From assembly GCA_000499405.2 (NCBI GenBank), contig HG738138.1, forward strand, positions 20,933,753 through 20,997,752: a stretch of 64,000 bases of DNA, in the 5' to 3' direction. This document shows positions 40,539-54,096 of the stretch, in pieces. The stretch is from Onchocerca volvulus (taxonomy: Eukaryota > Nematoda > Chromadorea > Rhabditida > Onchocercidae). The notes under the pieces are model-generated. The model saw only the letters and a list, made by a program, of their open reading frames with translations, had not been told where the DNA came from and ran no database searches. A program made the translations under genes and the position numbers. How positions within the stretch are numbered: the first letter of the stretch is position 1; each line of letters begins with the position of its first letter.

Positions 40539-41540
40539 TCTAAACTACCGATTCCTCCATTACAAAATTGCGCCTTTGCCTTCCTCCTATAACAACAAAT
40601 TCGATACGCAAAGAGCGCATCAGCTATAGCACCTTCATCGATCGATTGTGCTGGTGGCAGGTTTTTTTTTTGGCATTTGGTGGGTTCCTGGGTTGTTTCG
40701 CTCCACTTAGGGTTTGGGAGGTAGGTATGGTTTTTGTTCGAATGGTTGGATTATCAGTTGATAAGCTTATCAGTAGTCTTTCATTAGTTCAGGTTGAGAT
40801 GTCCTAATGAGGAGAACGGTACGCAGCTCAGGAGAGTGTTATCAATTTATCTTTGTCTCTTCCTCGAAATTGCACTTGAATTGTATGTTTCATATCGTAA
40901 TGTCATCTGGAAGATTGAGGGAAGAGAGTGTTTCAAGAAAGATGTTTATACTACTGGGTTACTATCATATTATCGCGGATAATTCATTTAATTTATCGCA
41001 TTCATTTACATCTAGTCAAGAAAGGGTGATTCCTTTCTTGAATGTTTTTGTTTTCAAAAATAATAATGATTCTCTGAAAAAAAAAATTCAGTAATTTCGT
41101 TTAGTTTACTTATGTTCTTTTTAATAATCGCTACTTACAATATGCAGACTGCAGTTTTTATTTGATTATGCCATACAGCTGCTGATTACTGGCTTAGTAT
41201 TCTTAATTAATGTACCATTTTCACATCTCTTCCTAGTAATTAGTTCTTGCTTCTCTCCTGTTGAAAAATATTCATGAATTGAATTAATAAATTACGTCTG
41301 TGAAAGGTTCGCTTTATAAATTGCATTGCTATTGTCTAAAGCGGTGGTTTACTTTTTTGCTGCGTGTTGACTTTTTTTATACCATATATTATTTCCTTCA
41401 TCTTATAAGTTTAGGTTCATATTCTGTTTTTCATGTTAGTCGCACCTGGTTTTCCGATCGGCCTATCAGCTTTTTTTCTTTTTTTGCAAATTTTATCAGG
41501 TATTGCCAGCAGCTCGTCAGCAGCAGTTAATTTTTTATTG

Positions 41541-41549
41541 TTGTAGATT
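41541..41549 (+). other. Likely spliced-leader acceptor of cyclin L
   Basis: A TTTTTTATTGTTGTAG acceptor ends at 41546, three bases before ATG 41550. No first exon was seen upstream. This is the usual look of a nematode trans-splice site, though a 5'-UTR intron is possible. Confidence 0.45.
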
Positions 41550-44500
41550 ATGATGACCAAGAACAGCTTTATGACGCTGGCCCCAAAATCATCAAAAAAC
41601 TCTGGTGAGCATTCGCAGCGGAAAACCAATTTAAACTCGGCTACTAGTGACATAAAGGATGTCAAGGAAGAACAGTTAATGGGAGATGATATCTCAACAA
41701 AAATAAAATTAAGCAGTTTTGGACAGAGAAGGTAAGAATTGGCAGTATTCTTGGTTTTTTTAGGTTGTATGTTGCAATTCTTAATTTCTCTGAAGGATTT
41801 ATTTCTATTTCAGATTGTTCTCATCTATCAATATATCAGCAGATAAATGGCTTCTCACACTAGATGAACATTCAGTGGCTAAATTAGACAATCCACCTTC
41901 TTTGCCTGATGGATTAGATCGGAAAACCGAATTGGTATGTGATTTGCTTCTGAAGCTTTGACGTTGTAAGATTCATTCCATTGTCACACGATGAAAATAT
42001 TGTTCCCTTTTCCAGGATTTGCGATATCTTGGTTGCGAAATAATTCAGTCAGGTGCGATACTACTTCGCATACCTCAGGTTGCAGCAGCGACAGCACAGA
42101 TTCTTTATCAGCGATTTTATTATCAAAGATCATTTGTTCGACATCATTTCGAAGTATGTTTTGGGTTTCCTTCTTTTTGGAAAAATTATTCAATTGTATA
42201 AACTAACACAAGTTTCATGTAAAGGAATGATATTGTTAGAATTTGAAGATTGGCATCATTTTTTGGTAACCACAAATTTGGTTATCAAAGACAAATCTTA
42301 ATTTCCTCATATTCCAGAAGTTATTGGAAATCGCATTTCTATTCGCTGTGTGGAATTTTAATTAATGAGGCGATGTATAGTCCTTTAATTTCCTCTTTGA
42401 AAAAAATCACTATATGAGGGACTAATTCTCACAGTTTTATGGCTTTAGACATTAGCTTTAATTCTTAACATTATTCTAGTTTAGTTTAACTAGTTAAGCT
42501 GTTTAATTTCGAGATTTTGTATTGCTTCCAATTAGTAAATCATCGAAACGTTTTATTCTTAACAAGGTTATGACAGTATTATTGTTAGTTTTTGATTAAA
42601 AAGAATGAATTGCAGTAGGAAAACATTTTCGTTTCTTCATATATGGGACCAGAACAGCATCATGTTCAAATTAGATACGAATTATATGACTTTTATCAGA
42701 TTGTTTTTTATTAATGATTTACGCTATTTCAGTTTTATTAATATCAAGTATTTAGTATACGGTAATGGCATGCCTTTTATTAGCGAGCAAGATTGAGGAG
42801 GCGCCACGTCGACCTCGTGATGTCATCAATGTATTTCATCGTTTGGAACATTTGCATGGCAAACGAAATGAATCCAAAAAGTAAGTTTAGTTATAATATA
42901 TTATAAAATATGCATAGTTATACAGGATTTACGCGAATTTAAAAGAGAGAACGATAGGACATGCAATGGATGCTATTTACACAAAGGATGGTACTTCTGA
43001 GGTTATTTAAAATTCCCTCAGTATTATTTTTAAAATATATCAGTTTTTCGATTAGTCGTCAACAAGTTCGTATTTTTGCTGTCTATAGGCATCGTCAAGA
43101 TTTGCGCATTCAAATCGTTGTTTCATCTTTTAATTCGATTGTTTTCTCGTTGTTTTGTAAAAAGAAAAGAAATAATTACAAACTGATCTTTATCGATTTG
43201 GATGTTCTTTTGCATGCTTATCAAAACTGTGTTTTTGACGCTTATTTCAGGCGGCGGTTTTTTCGTCGTTCTGAAACTCACATCTTTAGATATTTGTGTT
43301 CTGATGTTGAGACTTATTGAGGCGTAGCACAAAGCGACTGTGCATTTGAGAGACTTTTCATTATCTTTCTAGGCCCCATTCTAATAGATGCATATGAACT
43401 TATGACTTAATTATAACATAGTGATTTTTTATTAGAAGGGAAATTTTTCCAAAAAAAATCTGGTCGAAAAAATCGGAGATTATTGACATCAGTTGTCAAT
43501 TAACAAGAGATTAGCTGAAGTTCCTTTTCATCATGCTCTATGTTGTACTAGGCAAGTCATTTGTTAGTTTTAGATTGCTATATGCACTGTTTTGACGCAG
43601 TAAAATAAGCCAGAAATTTAGGAGTAATGGGTTTCAATTGTTTAAATCTTAGTTAATATTATACATTGTGTTTTATGTGCCCACTTTATATCCGAAAGTG
43701 AGGGGGAGAGAGGGATTTGCTAATTAGTCATGCTCAAACATGTTTTTTTTTTGCATTTTTTAATAAAAAAAAATCCAGAATTAGCGGTGGATATTGTAAA
43801 ATTATGCAATATATTTGATCATATTTTTAATCACTCCAGGTGACACAGAGCTGGCAGAGCGGATACACGTATGGCAGTAAAAAATGCGTGTGCCCCCACT
43901 CTCTTGTACGGTCACCACATCCATCCATTCTACAGAGATGAATGAAGCACATTTGGAGCTCTCTTCAAGTTGGATTTCGTCTTTTACTGATTCTTTGTGT
44001 GTGTTATCAAAGACTACCTATCAATATGGAGTCGGCATATATGCACACTCTCTCGATACTATCATTATATACATGCAGTGCAGCTCACTGCATGTTGCTG
44101 TTTCTGGTGTACGTTAGTGACACGTGGAGTGGACGATACTACAAGCAACTGCTACCTTCCTAATCAAATTACTTTCAGTAAACCATGGTAACAGCTACTG
44201 CTTATTTTTATATGCAGTCGCGAAATATTTCAATTTTTTTTCAGTAATTTGAAAGTTTTTGAACATGATCTATCCATAAGTTGATGTGACGCTGTAAGCA
44301 TTAAGCACTACATTTCGAAGATCGTTCGATAAGTTGGTGATGATTTCATTATTAATATAGAATTTTATAAATGTGAAATTGTCCGTTACTTTTGCTTCCG
44401 TCCGCTTTCCTGTTTGATTACAAGATAACAACATGAATTCTTTCGTACATTTCTCGAAAAGTATAATCTTTTGCTTTTCCGAGGAGCCTCTTTTGTTCCT

Positions 44501-47500
44501 CTATTACTTCCGTTGCATCTTTCGGGGAAATTTCGTGAAAGTTTATTCAATTCCTCTGTAGATTATTATTTATATATTCTCACAATACATCCTGGTAATG
44601 GTTATTCGTTTATTGTCCGTGTATCGAAAGTTACAACAATCTGTTAATTTCTTGCTTCGAGAAAAAGGTTTGCTCTTCTGTATTCTGCTAGCGGATGTCA
44701 AGAGTTGGTGGAAAAGTACTGGCAGCACTTCTGCTGTTATTAATTATATCGCTTATTATTTGTTTAATACACTTGCTTTGCATTTAATCAAGCAGTAAAG
44801 TCGAATTGGGAAAGATTCCGGTCCCTTTAGATTCAGATAATGTTCATTTGTTGATGAAAAAATTCCTTTGCATATTGGTTGGTTTACGACAACAGTATTG
44901 GACTGGAACGGCTGGATTTTTCTCGTATGTAAGGAGGTAAGTTAATTTAACACCATTGCTTGACTGCGTTTGAAGAAGAGATACGTGAAAATCTATTAAA
45001 TGCTAGTTGTGGATGGAAAATTTTATCGCATCTAGGTAACCGTAATTTGGATGCAGTTGTAATCAGACGTCAAATGTATACAATTACTTATTAATTTTGA
45101 AGGCTATGAAAGAACCAGTGAATACAGTAATATTTTGAGATCGACAGAAAGATGTATTCTCATGATTTGTTAATTCATTCTCTTGGTTATACTCGTATAT
45201 AATTTTTAAGTTTTCCAAATTTCATTCGAGAAATAATTCGTTTAAATAGCATATAATGTTTTTTCACGAATATATTTTTTATTTTCGTTGAAATACTCCA
45301 TATTTTGGTGTTTTAAAAATATATGATCTGGCCATTCATTTTTTGCGGATTTTATTATGCCGTATTTCTGACCGCTGATTTACTTATGTTGACGGCAAGG
45401 ATGAAAATGCTCTTCAGTGTATGCTTTAGTTCACTGCAGGTTAGATTTCTTGTGCTGCTTGTGTACGGGTGGTATGATAGAATGATATCATTTTGGAACT
45501 GCAGTATGTCTGTATATGAAAGTTCCAATTTTTATACCAATTGTTGCGAATATGAAGTCTTCAGAAGAGACAAGATTTGATATTTACTTATTGGTTAAAC
45601 TGTCTGATAGCTATTTTAATAGCAATTTTTGCTTGTTCTGTCCGTATAATTTATGCGAATATTGCATATTCATATTTAGAAGCTGTACGTATTTTTTCTT
45701 TTTGTTAATGCCATTTCATTTTTTTCTTTCCCATTTTTTTCCTCTTTTTTTTTTCCACACATCCAGAAACTTTCCCATCATTTGAGCTCATTCAGCTTTT
45801 ACCATTTAGAAAAGTAAAAAGAATATATTTGTAGATATAATTTCGCAAATGTTCTTTCAAACTTTCTATCATATTTTAAATCATTGATACAGTTCTAGTA
45901 GGCATAATATTCGTTTTCCAATCAATTTTATCTAGCTCATTTTTTCTTTGTTGATTAAGAAAAAACCTAGAATGTTTTTATCTTAACCTTTTTTTTTCAT
46001 TTTTAATATCTTGCTATTCATTTTTTTACTTCCATTTTTAATTTTTTTTTTTTTTTTTACAGCCGACATTCGTACTGTGTAAGTAAGTCATATTCAAATC
46101 AATTCATTTACTCAGTCAAAATCGCTCAGCAAAAATGTTTTCAAAATATGTATCAATTTGTATTATTTTTTTTTCCTTTCTCTTTATGACATAATCATTG
46201 GTTGAATATATATGTATATATGGACTTTGTTGATGTTTAGCATCATCGTTCAGATGAATTGCTATGTAATTTATTTTAACTCTCCTCTTAACAGCTTGTG
46301 ATGAAAATATAACTGATTTTCTTCTGTACACATTGTATTGTTTTTGTTTTCCTTTTTGGATATATTTTCTTAGTTGCTTTTGTTTATTCAAACCGCTTCT
46401 AGTTTGGTTATTCTTATCGTATTTGGGTGTTTTTCAAGTTCTGCCAACTCTTGACAAGGTACAGAAAGCAGATAAAATACTTTTTTGATTTTTCAAAACT
46501 GCAATTATGGAGTAATCTGGTAATCATGTAGGAAGCAATGGTTTACTGAAGAATATTTGAGAGGAAGGTGAAGGTCAGTTGCTTGTTTATACTGTTCACT
46601 TTTCAGAATTGTAACGAAAGGATGTGTGGTGTCTTTAAACCATTTATTTAGGATGGTGTAGGCATTGCTGACGATGCTTACAGGCGCTTAAATCGGACTT
46701 TGGTTCATAAGAATATAATAGTGAGGTTGTTCAACATGTAATTGCCGTTGATAGGAATTCACTAGGCTGGAACCAATATTTGGATAACTGCTTATTTATA
46801 GATATGTGCCAATGCTTCTGGATCGAAGCTACGTAGATTTGAAAAATCAGGTGATTAAAGCGGAACGAAAGTTGTTGAATGCGCTTGGTTTTGTAGTACA
46901 CGTCAATCATCCACATAAACTCATATATGCGTACCTTCATGCACTGGGAGCTACTGGCAATCATGAACTCATGCAAAAAGCATGGTATTATATCATAATT
47001 GTTTATTTATATAGTATTCAAAAATAGTTGTACATTTTGCTTTTGAGAACTATTTCATGATTAAGTTCGCTCTAGATTTGTTTTTATGGAACATTATTAA
47101 TTTACGATGTACGGAAAATGAGAACCCAACATTATACGTGGACAGTTTCGATGTAATTAACAACGATACTTTTAACTATTTGACTCGTTTCAACTTTTTT
47201 AAGAAAACTTTCTCTCCAAATAATTTCGCTGTAGCGCAATTTCAAACTTTCGGAATATTTGGCAGTTTTTTATGTTGATCTTAATCTGTTTGTTAATTTT
47301 AGGAGTTATATGAATGATGGGTTACGAACGGATATATTTCTCAGGTATCGGCCGGAAACAATTGCATGTGCTTGCATTCATCTTGCAGCAAGAACCATAG
47401 CAGTAAGTCTCTCAGGTCTACTTCATTTTCAGTGTGCTGCTTTTTATCATGAAAATACAGTTTCAGCATGTAATTCTGATATTTCCAGGAACCTTTGCCT

Positions 47501-49004
47501 CTTCCTTGTGAGCCCTTTCCTTGGTTTGAAGCGTTTGATGCAAGTGATAGGGATGTACAGACGATCTCAGTTTTGCTTCTGCAAGTCTATACCCGAGTAC
47601 GGGTAAGTAATATTCAACAGTTTGTACATATTTTCAAATTTTCTTGGACTTTTTTTGTCTGAAGTCGATTTTTTATCAGCTTTTAGAAATGTTAGAGCTT
47701 ACTGAATATTCCCATAATTCCCGTAATTTAGGCGCCGAACTGGACACGGTTGAATGATACACTGAATAAACTACGAATTGGTCTCAGCAATGCATTTGCA
47801 AAAGTTCAGCAAGCGGAAAGTATGGCAAATAAAGAGGTTGAACGAGCAAAAGCTGTTTTGGAGAAAAGACGTCGTGAAATCGCTAACAAAGCTGCAGAAA
47901 TGGAACGACAGAATGGCGCTAGAAGTAAAACAAGAGAAGGTTGATGTGTTATTATTGAATTTTTTTAGTATAATTAGTATTCTTTGGAAGTATTATGCTG
48001 CAAATATTTTAGTGTTTTAAGGCCTTTCTTTTGTGCTGTTTTTAAATTTTGTTATATTTACTTTATTTACAATTTTTCACATCACATTCCTGATTATTTT
48101 AGGAAGTGGGAAGGAAAAGGAAGTTCAACGTGACAGAGAAAAAGAAAATGACCATTACAATGCTAAACAAACATCGTCTTCCACTTCACGTTCACGCTCG
48201 AGATCACCAGTTGAACCCAAAAAGTGATTCATTTTTATTGAGGGGATTACTTTTATTTAGAAAATTTGATATATGAAAGAAAGCACTAGTTATCAACAGT
48301 TCTCTTTTTTATTTTAGATTCCGTTCTTCACCTATCTGTTATCACCATCGGGCTGAATCGGCAGAACGTGATCGGCCATCAAAACGTAATCATCATCATT
48401 CAAGGCATCAGAGAGATGAAAGGCGACGTGCGAGGGAGGAACGGCGAGCGGAAAAAGACCGGCGGCATCGAACTAGAAGTCGAGATGTTCGACACAAAGT
48501 TGTTGAGAAAGTTGGTTGATATTATTTTTTGTATGGTTTATAGAAGATTCTTTCTTTTGAAGGGACTGCGTTAAACATATGTTTTAGTATTTAGAAGCTG
48601 CTTTCGATGCTACTTTTGATCTCTGATATATTTACTTTTAGTCACACTTTTTTCGGAAAACTTATGAAATTATTCGAAAGTAGAGGAAACTTGGGCAAAA
48701 AAAAAAAAAAAAAAAAAAAAAGAAGGAAAAGGATGCCAAAATACTCTTATAGTATTTTTATAAGTAAATCATTTTAATTGTGAAATAATGATAACATTAA
48801 TGAAATCGGTTTAAAACATGCCTGTAAGTGAAAGATTCATTCTTTGAAAACATGTTTTTCCTTCTTATAAATGGATTCCGTTGAATGTTTAATTTTCAGG
48901 ATAGAATAAGTAATCAGCGCGAACGTGAAAAAGATGTTTATTTGGCTTTAGGCAAAAGAAGGAGAAGCAGTGAAAGTCCATCGCCTGTTAAGGTGCGGCG
49001 TTAG
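41550..49004 (+). CDS. cyl-1: Cyclin L (CDK11 partner, splicing and transcription)
   Basis: Cyclin L pairs with CDK11-type kinases in nuclear speckles and promotes pre-mRNA splicing. Eleven exons give exactly 529 aa (human CCNL1: 526): 41550-41731, 41814-41934, 42016-42153, 42756-42880, 46802-46984, 47303-47402, 47489-47602, 47732-47939, 48103-48223, 48318-48510 and 48900-49004. The first cyclin box carries [20 protein letters not shown] and [20 protein letters not shown]. The second carries [24 protein letters not shown] and [15 protein letters not shown]. The tail is an Arg/Ser/His domain ([17 protein letters not shown]), typical of the family. The 3.9 kb intron 4 holds a candidate cassette exon. 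Poly-A signals AATAAA lie at 49010 and 49056. The gene is divergent from nphp-4. Confidence 0.95.
44796..44936 (+). other. Candidate in-frame cassette exon within cyclin L intron 4
   Basis: A 141-nt open segment is flanked by an AAGCAG acceptor and a perfect GTAAGT donor. It takes one base to finish a codon and leaves two, which is exactly the phase between exon 4 (ends 42880) and exon 5 (starts 46802). Inclusion would add 47 residues, including [17 protein letters not shown] and [18 protein letters not shown], inside the cyclin fold. The insert is not part of standard cyclin L. A nested gene or chance is possible. Confidence 0.4.
48697..48721. repeat. Poly-A tract in the last intron of cyclin L
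   Basis: This is a 25-nt uninterrupted A run. It could be simple slippage or the scar of an inserted retroposed tail. Confidence 0.9.
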
Positions 49005-52000
49005 GGACGAATAAATGTACATAAATACGGGAATTGTTGTTTGTGATATCCATTGAATAAAAAACCTCATTATTTTCGTTTTCAGTTTTAGAAATTGAAG
49101 CACAAATAGGAACAGAGATACCTTTATGAGTTTTAAAATTGTTTTAGTCCAAATGAAGTCACTGTAATCAACTTTTGTTCCAGGACAAATTTCAGTATTC
49201 ATTATTTGTTCTCATAGGTTCTTCATTTTTTATTGCAGTCACTGATAAATATAGGTATTACATAATTCTTTGCTTAATTATGCTGTTTTGAATAACTTTT
49301 TTTTTTTTGTCGTACTTGGAAGAACGAGCAAACATTTCTAAGCATTATGCATGAGGAAGCAGTTTGGTTTTGCTTTTCGAGATAACTTTAAAACCTGAAA
49401 TTTTGTTTTTCTGGATTTGATCTTATTTGTTGCTCGTTTGCTTGATGGAAGTGAAAATGAACTTTTTTTTCGGGTAAATGATTGTGTGTTTTTTGTCTTT
49501 TTGTACATAATATGTTGATTCAGAAGTGACTTCTCATCATTTGTTTTCATTACTGTTGTGCTGGTGATTTCTCATGTCTATAAATTTAATTTTAGTTTTA
49601 ACTTAAATTTTATATTGTTGCATTACGGTTCCGTGGTATTGTGTTTTTACGGTTTTATGGTTCAAAGATGATTCCCTAGTAGATTGACTGGGAGAAGTGG
49701 ATCTTGTTAGATGGTTCTCTCATTATTAGTTGAGCGTCTGAAATCCATTTATAAATATATGAAGCCCAACTAGGTGGATCAGGGTATGAAACTCAGAAAT
49801 TCTATTTGATTAGTTTCATTTCTAGATGTTAAGTGCACAGGAGTATCAATATAAGTTTATTGCAAAGAAAGTTTGAGGAGTTCCGGGATTTCATAGTTCG
49901 TTTAATCGATATTTGTAAGATAATTTGTGCATGAACACAGCAATCGCGATTTCTAAGACTGCATGGATGCAGTTTAGTAAACGAAATTGAGTGGTTCGAA
50001 TATCTGGAAATTGGATTGTTTATAAATTGCAAGAACTTTCGGGATCAAAGCTAAATAGACAGAGCTTCGTTTCCCCAGTATTGTTACAGCTACAGCTTAG
50101 AACAGGAAGAATTTCGCACAACAACCATGAAAAATTCAAGTCATCTTGGAATATGTCAGGAAGGCGTGTCGAAATTTTGATTAACTTGTGTGGTTTTGTT
50201 TGTTAAAAAAGTAGCTGAAGAAGCAACATCTGCAAAAGCTACTAAGTCGTTAAGGGATTTATGTAAACATCTTTGGAGACCACCATAGTATAACAGATAG
50301 CCATTTACTACCTTAATTTAATTTCAACTCATTATGTAATTCAAATTAATCATAAATTTTGCTTTTTTTTTTGATTAGTCATTGCTCGAGTTATCTTATT
50401 TTATTCGAATATTTACGATTCTTCTGGTTAGTTTAAGGTATGGCCAGAAAATGACTTAATATTGATCATTTGGTCCTTGCGTCATTTTCAGCGCTTCTGT
50501 TTAATATATGAAACTCAACTGTTATGATCATGATCATGCAAGTTATAAAACTGATGCTAACCGTACATTGAGTGCGTTGTATCTCATAGGTAGTAGTTTG
50601 ACTTATCCCTTGATTAGATTGGCAGTTACTGATTATAATCAATATACTATCGTTATCTATATTCGAAATTTACTTTTTTTATTTGATGGAATTCAACAGC
50701 AACGAAGTGTACTGTTGTATAAAAGTAAGCCATTAGCTGAAATTCTCATTTCATTCAGATAAATTAACTCATATTATGCAATCGATACCGGATTCGCTAA
50801 ACTTATTGTTAATTTTATCATCAATAGATTCACTCCGACTCTGAACGATTCCGCTATTGTCGACATCAGTTGGTCATTCATCATTGCTTCAATTATTTTG
50901 TCCAAGCCCGACATTGACCTTTTGCATAGCAGAACTTAAATAATAATTTTCCAAAGGTTTTCAGAGCATTATTAAAAAGTTAGTATAAGAAGTAAGAGAA
51001 GCCGATAATTATTTCCAACTTTTTAATACACATAATTCAACTAAGGTGTTCAATTTTATTGATTAAACCATCATGCATACAAAATATTTTCCCTAATAAT
51101 ATTGTCACTATTGACATTAAATTGTAAAATGATTAGATGAAGTGATAGCGATGAGAGAGAAGATCAGACGAAAATGAGTTATAGCAAAAATTGTAAACAA
51201 TTCTTTTAATGGGTAAAAGAAACATAGAAAGGAATGAAAACTCATACAAAGCTACTGTACTTAGATTTCCACTCTTCCATCCTTGGGTAATATTGGCGCA
51301 TATTCAAATATAAATGCCCTGAGAATGTTGATATTTATTATTTATTTTTTTCATTACTAATATTCTTAAGTATTAATCTTACTTGCTAATTTTTACTCTC
51401 AAATAGTTTGCTAAAACTGGCTTTATTTTGTTTACAGATGCTTATCAACTTGATTTTGTCAATTCTTGAGCAAATCAAACGGACAATAAAATACCAAATA
51501 ACTGGTGGTTTCTCATAGCAATCACACAATACAAATATTTGGTGAGGAGAAGAATTTTAAAATGCAGCAAAAGAATAATAACTTCTTATGACTAAACTTC
51601 ATGATCGATGTAACTTGCAAAGAAACAAGTATCGTGTTCTACTAATGTTCCCATTGTCTACTAAGCAATATTTATATTTTGAAAATTTAAGCAAAATCAA
51701 GTTTTCAAAATTTAAAATCTCTTGCATTGTCATATAAATTCAATAGCAATCTATTTGGCATAATTCAACTAGTTGATGTGTTTTAAAATAAGAAAAGAAA
51801 TGAAGAGTTCAATAAATTTGTAATGCAACTGTCCTGTTCTTCAACTACATTAAGAGCATGTTTGGTGAAGGAAGGAATTTTTTTTGTCAAACTTTCAAAA
51901 TATATCTGAAAAATTCTCAACAAATCATGAAAGTGGCGCCAATTAATATCGTCACAAACATATGGAGTTATGGAGTTACGTGAATGTAAACTTCAGTAAG

Positions 52001-54096
52001 ACTTATTCACTATTCAGCATTTGCTAAAATTTTCAGTATATGGATAAATATTTCATACCTTATTTGTATAGCCATAACCATGCAAGAAATTCGAAGGAAT
52101 TTATTGATTCAGTTTGAGGGCTGAGTGGTTGTTTGAGAAGTTTTGTGGCTTTAGAAGAGATTTGCCGAAGTTTTTATTCAAAATTTGTTTAGCTCTAAAA
52201 AGCTACTTACGATATGCTTGTGTAAATGAAGAATTTTCGGATGTCAATATAAAGTTGATTGATAGCAGAATTCCCACCAGCTATACTGTCATTTGTGATA
52301 TTGAGAGTTTATTAGATGAAAGAACAGCTTGAGAAATCTAATGTCGCATATCAATCACTATAGATAATAAGGCATGGAAAAAAAACTTTTCAAATGGTGA
52401 ATTCAATCCTTTTTTCCTATTTACATCGAATTTTCCAGCAAAATAGTTCATTTTTAAATAAATTATAGCATGTACTTCATTTTCAAAATTCTTAAATTCT
52501 CAGCTTCCTTCCTGTAGAAAGCTAGCAATTAGAGCTCAAAATGATGCATTCTTATCAAGCGCAATTTTTTGAATAAGGTCTTTAGAATGGTAATTTGCAC
52601 ATATTTTCACAAGAAAGCTTTGCAGAGTAAACTGGGCCATGTAAGTATTATGCATGTGCGTTGTAGACAATTTCAAAACAAAAATATGAAGTGATTTCCA
52701 TACCCCAAACAATGTGGCTAATTCAATTAAAAAGCTACTTTAGAACTTGTACACTCAGCCATGCAAAGAAAATGACCTGTTCTTTTTCATTTTTGCGTTA
52801 AAAATATATCAGATAAGTATCATTCAGAAATAATTCCAATGATTTTTTTGATCGTTGACAAATAATCATTTCATTTAATGAATACATTTCATCTTAACTT
52901 CAATATTTCTGCATTTTAAATTGTAATGACATCATTTGCACCGTCAGTTCTTTTTAAATTCATTCGTCCTATTTCATCAGATAAATTGTTCAGTCTTAAG
53001 ATCTGAACAGAAAAAGATGTTTATCCCAAAACTGGGCAAAAAATAATGGATAAGAATGCATTAAGAATAAAAAAACTCTCAGTAATATGAGATATAATGT
53101 TGAAAAAATTCAGCATTCAGGGAACTTCTGTAATTTCGAATAGCTTTTAAAACTCGCATTACCTCAGTTTGTTAAAATATTTCACGAATTAGACAAGGAT
53201 AATATTTGTGCCACACACATCCTTTTGCTGCAAACCGCCATCAACTATAGAATTGTTGCGAAGATTTGAATAAAGTGCCATTTTGACCTCAAAACTTATT
53301 GTCATAGTTGAACGCCAAAATATTCGAGAAACATCTGCCCTGCGATTTGCTAATGGAATAATGGATGCAAATTTCTTATCGTCGGGAATCTGATTGTTTT
53401 TATTAAACCATTATTTTCTAGGTTGTTGATGTTACATCTTTACAGGATAGCATCTTATCCCTATCATGTTACTGTGATTCAATCCATTGCCTTCAGTGTT
53501 TCAAGAATGATATGACTCTATAATGATTTTATTAAATTAGCTTTCAAACTCACCCTTATTATTAATATCATGTACACTGGACATTTTTTGAATGATAATT
53601 TGTGAAATCTCACAACTCTTGAATTCATTTCTAATTAATTCCTTTTAGTTCAGTACATCTTTGTGTATATAATCAAATTTATTATGCATTTGCTATGCGT
53701 GAGAACAACTGGAATTTATCGAAAGTGGCGCTTAGAAAATCTGAACAAACTGATTCACAATTAGGAAAAAAGAAAAAAAAAAACCGAACAATGATAAATC
53801 ATTATGATCAAAAAAGATTGTCATATGACATGCATTAATCATTTCATCAAAATCACATGATCAACGACAAAATCATTGCACAACTATTTTTGGTTCATTT
53901 TGAATTTTTTCAGAGCTAATAACAACTAAGAGTTATGCATAAAACAAAAAAAAAAAAATTTAATCTTAAGAGTTATAAAATTTTGACTTTCAAATATTCA
54001 CCAAATGATAAATATCAAAGATATTTTTTCAAAAAAAAAACAAAAACAAAAACAAAAATAAATATTATACAAAAAAAGTCATAGGCAGCTGTATTT
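49005..54096. other. Intergenic stretch between cyclin L and the E(z) gene 3' ends
   Basis: The cyclin L 3' UTR begins here. No recognisable gene follows. Weak exon-like frames occur at 52114-52332 (+) and 53189-53389 (-). A CAAAAA repeat lies at about 54041-54058, just past the E(z) stop codon. Confidence 0.5.
53189..53389 (-). other. Exon-like open frame of 66 residues, unrecognised
   Basis: The frame starts after an ATCAG acceptor, runs 66 codons and ends at TAA. It includes IPDDKKFASIIPLANRRADV and SRIFWRSTMTISFEVKMA. The composition is protein-like but no family is recognised. The only upstream partner I can suggest is a tiny ATG-containing segment near 53450. It could be a terminal exon, a remnant or chance. 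Confidence 0.2.

Larger units (their letters stand above)
40245..41549. promoter_or_regulatory. Shared upstream region of nphp-4 (-) and cyclin L (+)
   Basis: This 1.3 kb spacer lies between divergent starts. It contains the X-box listed separately, a T-rich patch near 40660 and a TGATAAGCTTATCA palindrome at about 40759-40772. I see no coding exon in it. Confidence 0.55.

Noticed and set aside
42961..43320. 119-codon plus-strand open frame inside cyclin L intron 4
   Set aside because: Low-complexity, Phe/Arg-rich composition, no donor or acceptor phase fit, no recognisable domain.
43884..44191. Three overlapping plus frames in cyclin L intron 4
   Set aside because: Three frames open at once points to local base composition rather than coding.
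49991..50206. 71-codon plus-strand frame downstream of cyclin L
   Set aside because: Lies beyond the cyclin L poly-A signals, with no start context or domain.
52114..52332. 72-codon plus-strand frame in the 49-54 kb gap
   Set aside because: Non-ATG start, no splice context, no family match.
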